Below are positions 31,035 through 32,013 of a stretch of 32,013 nt of DNA, piece after piece. Both the position numbers and the translations under genes were made by a program. The notes under the pieces are model-generated. The model saw nothing but the letters and a program-made list of their open reading frames with translations, was not told the DNA's origin and searched no databases. This DNA comes from Arthrobacter sp. efr-133-R2A-120. GTDB lineage: Bacteria > Actinomycetota > Actinomycetes > Actinomycetales > Micrococcaceae. Every line of letters starts with the position of its first letter. Within the stretch, counting starts at the first letter, position 1. The DNA is taken from NCBI RefSeq assembly GCF_030209835.1, contig NZ_JARVRF010000057.1, positions 1-32,013 of the forward strand, given 5' to 3'.

Positions 31035-31919
31035 ATGGCCTCCATGACTGCCAGCGATTCATTCCTTCCGTCGCCGACCGTGAGCGCCTTTCACGTGGGT
31101 CCCTTGACCATCCATTTCTACGCCCTGTGTATCCTGGCCGGGATCGCTGTGGCCGTCTGGCTCACTTCCCGACGTTGGACCGCCCGGGGCGGCCAGGACG
31201 GGCAGGTTCTGGACATTTGCCTCTGGGCGGTGCCCGCAGGAATCATCGGGGGCCGGATCTACCACGTCATCACCGACCCTGAGCTCTACTTCCTTCCGGG
31301 GAAGAATCCGTGGAATGCCTTTGCCATCTGGGATGGCGGCCTGGGGATCTGGGGCGCCGTGGCCTTGGGCGTAGCGGGGGCGTGGATCGGCTGCCGGAGA
31401 GCGAAGGTCTCCTTGCTTGCGTTCCTGGACGCCGTTGCGCCGGGCGTGGTTTTTGCCCAGGCCCTGGGCCGGTGGGGTAACTGGTTCAACAACGAGCTCT
31501 ACGGGGATCCGACGACCCTTCCGTGGAAACTTCAGATCCATCAGATGGACCCTGCCACCGGGTCAGCGGTGACCGATCCCTCGGGTGCCCCGGTGGTCCT
31601 TGGCTATTTCCAGCCCACGTTCCTCTACGAATCGCTGTGGTGCGTCGTCGTCGGGCTTCTTCTTTTGTATGTGGACCGGCGCTTTACCCTCGGGGCGGGA
31701 AGCGTGTTCTCCCTGTACGTTGCCGGGTACACGGCGGGACGCTTCGCTTTTGAACTGATGCGCTCCGACTATGCCAACCTGATTCTGGGGCTCCGGGTGA
31801 ACACCTGGGTTGCCGGCCTGATCTTCCTCGCGGGTGCCGTCGCGTTTGCCCTGCTGTTCCGGCGCAGACGCTCGATGGCCGTGCCGGGGGACTCCGCCCG
31901 CACTCCTCTGAACCGCTGA
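31035..31919 (+). CDS. lgt: Prolipoprotein diacylglyceryl transferase
   Basis: Lgt (294 aa) transfers diacylglyceryl from phosphatidylglycerol to the lipobox cysteine of prelipoproteins in the cytoplasmic membrane. The signature region ALGRWGNWFNNELYGDP lies near residue 145, and YAGGRIYHVITD-like sequence (GIIGGRIYHVITD) is present near residue 75. About seven hydrophobic segments are seen, and the C-terminus ends in a basic tail FRRRRSM. The ATG at 31035 has AGGAG upstream; a second ATG at 31044 is possible. Actinobacterial Lgt proteins are often longer at the C-terminus, so this is a compact form. It is followed by tandem hairpins. Confidence 0.93.
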   Translation: MASMTASDSFLPSPTVSAFHVGPLTIHFYALCILAGIAVAVWLTSRRWTARGGQDGQVLDICLWAVPAGIIGGRIYHVITDPELYFLPGKNPWNAFAIWDGGLGIWGAVALGVAGAWIGCRRAKVSLLAFLDAVAPGVVFAQALGRWGNWFNNELYGDPTTLPWKLQIHQMDPATGSAVTDPSGAPVVLGYFQPTFLYESLWCVVVGLLLLYVDRRFTLGAGSVFSLYVAGYTAGRFAFELMRSDYANLILGLRVNTWVAGLIFLAGAVAFALLFRRRRSMAVPGDSARTPLNR

Positions 31920-31924
31920 CGACA

Positions 31925-31969
31925 GGCAGCTGAACTGCCGGGGCCGGCGGGCTCACCTGTTGCTGAGCC
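31925..31969 (+). terminator. Tandem hairpins after lgt
   Basis: GGCAG/CTGCC (31925-31939, 5-bp stem) begins 5 nt after the lgt stop, and GGCTCA/TGAGCC (31950-31969, 6-bp stem) follows. A T run closes the window at 32010-32013 but is too far away to be a U tract for these stems. Confidence 0.4.
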
Positions 31970-32013
31970 GGTGCGGGCTACTCGTTTCCGCTACTTGGTG
32001 TCTTGGGGCTTTT

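Overview
The window looks like a chromosomal segment of a high-GC Gram-positive actinobacterium, most likely an Arthrobacter-type Micrococcaceae. This is inferred from gene content (Lrp-linked branched-chain keto-acid dehydrogenase operon, ArsR/CDF metal operon, Lgt), from frequent GTG/TTG starts, from several leaderless genes with a TANNNT box 6-7 nt before the ATG, and from GC-rich hairpins without U tracts. No database search was possible, so the genus is a guess.

Layout. (A) 0.46-7.65 kb, minus strand, visibly lower GC: a surface polysaccharide operon. In transcription order it holds a Wzz/BY-kinase copolymerase, a GT2 glycosyltransferase, an O-antigen ligase/polymerase, a second GT2 enzyme and two GT4 enzymes. 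The priming transferase and flippase are not in the window. (B) 8.19-8.48 kb: two tiny membrane-protein ORFs. (C) 8.54-12.96 kb: an Lrp-type regulator divergent from E1alpha, E1beta and E2 of a branched-chain 2-oxoacid dehydrogenase. (D) 13.3-20.7 kb: a Tat-exported beta-helix protein with phage-tail-like sequence, a roughly 1 kb gap, a chimeric scar of truncated histidine kinase and truncated E2, a PAP2 phosphatase, and an intact histidine kinase/LuxR response regulator pair. (E) 20.8-22.5 kb: small membrane proteins and a frameshifted secreted protein, all on the minus strand. The two middle genes end in an identical 34-bp sequence. (F) 22.9-27.3 kb: NADP oxidoreductase, FAD/Rieske oxidoreductase, degenerate EAL protein, metallo-beta-lactamase-fold hydrolase. 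(G) 27.3-30.0 kb: an ArsR/SmtB regulator with three cation-diffusion-facilitator proteins behind an SmtB-like operator. (H) 30.1-31.9 kb: a second 47-aa leaderless membrane protein, a 65-bp nested inverted repeat, a MarR regulator and lgt.

The most notable points are as follows. A probable tandem-duplication scar joins the 3' halves of the histidine kinase and E2 genes back to back at about 16.88 kb. The three-gene secreted/membrane module at 21.0-22.5 kb matches no family I recognise. Two 47-aa leaderless membrane proteins lie about 9 kb apart and are clearly paralogous. A tailspike-like protein carries its own Tat signal and lies near a polysaccharide operon.
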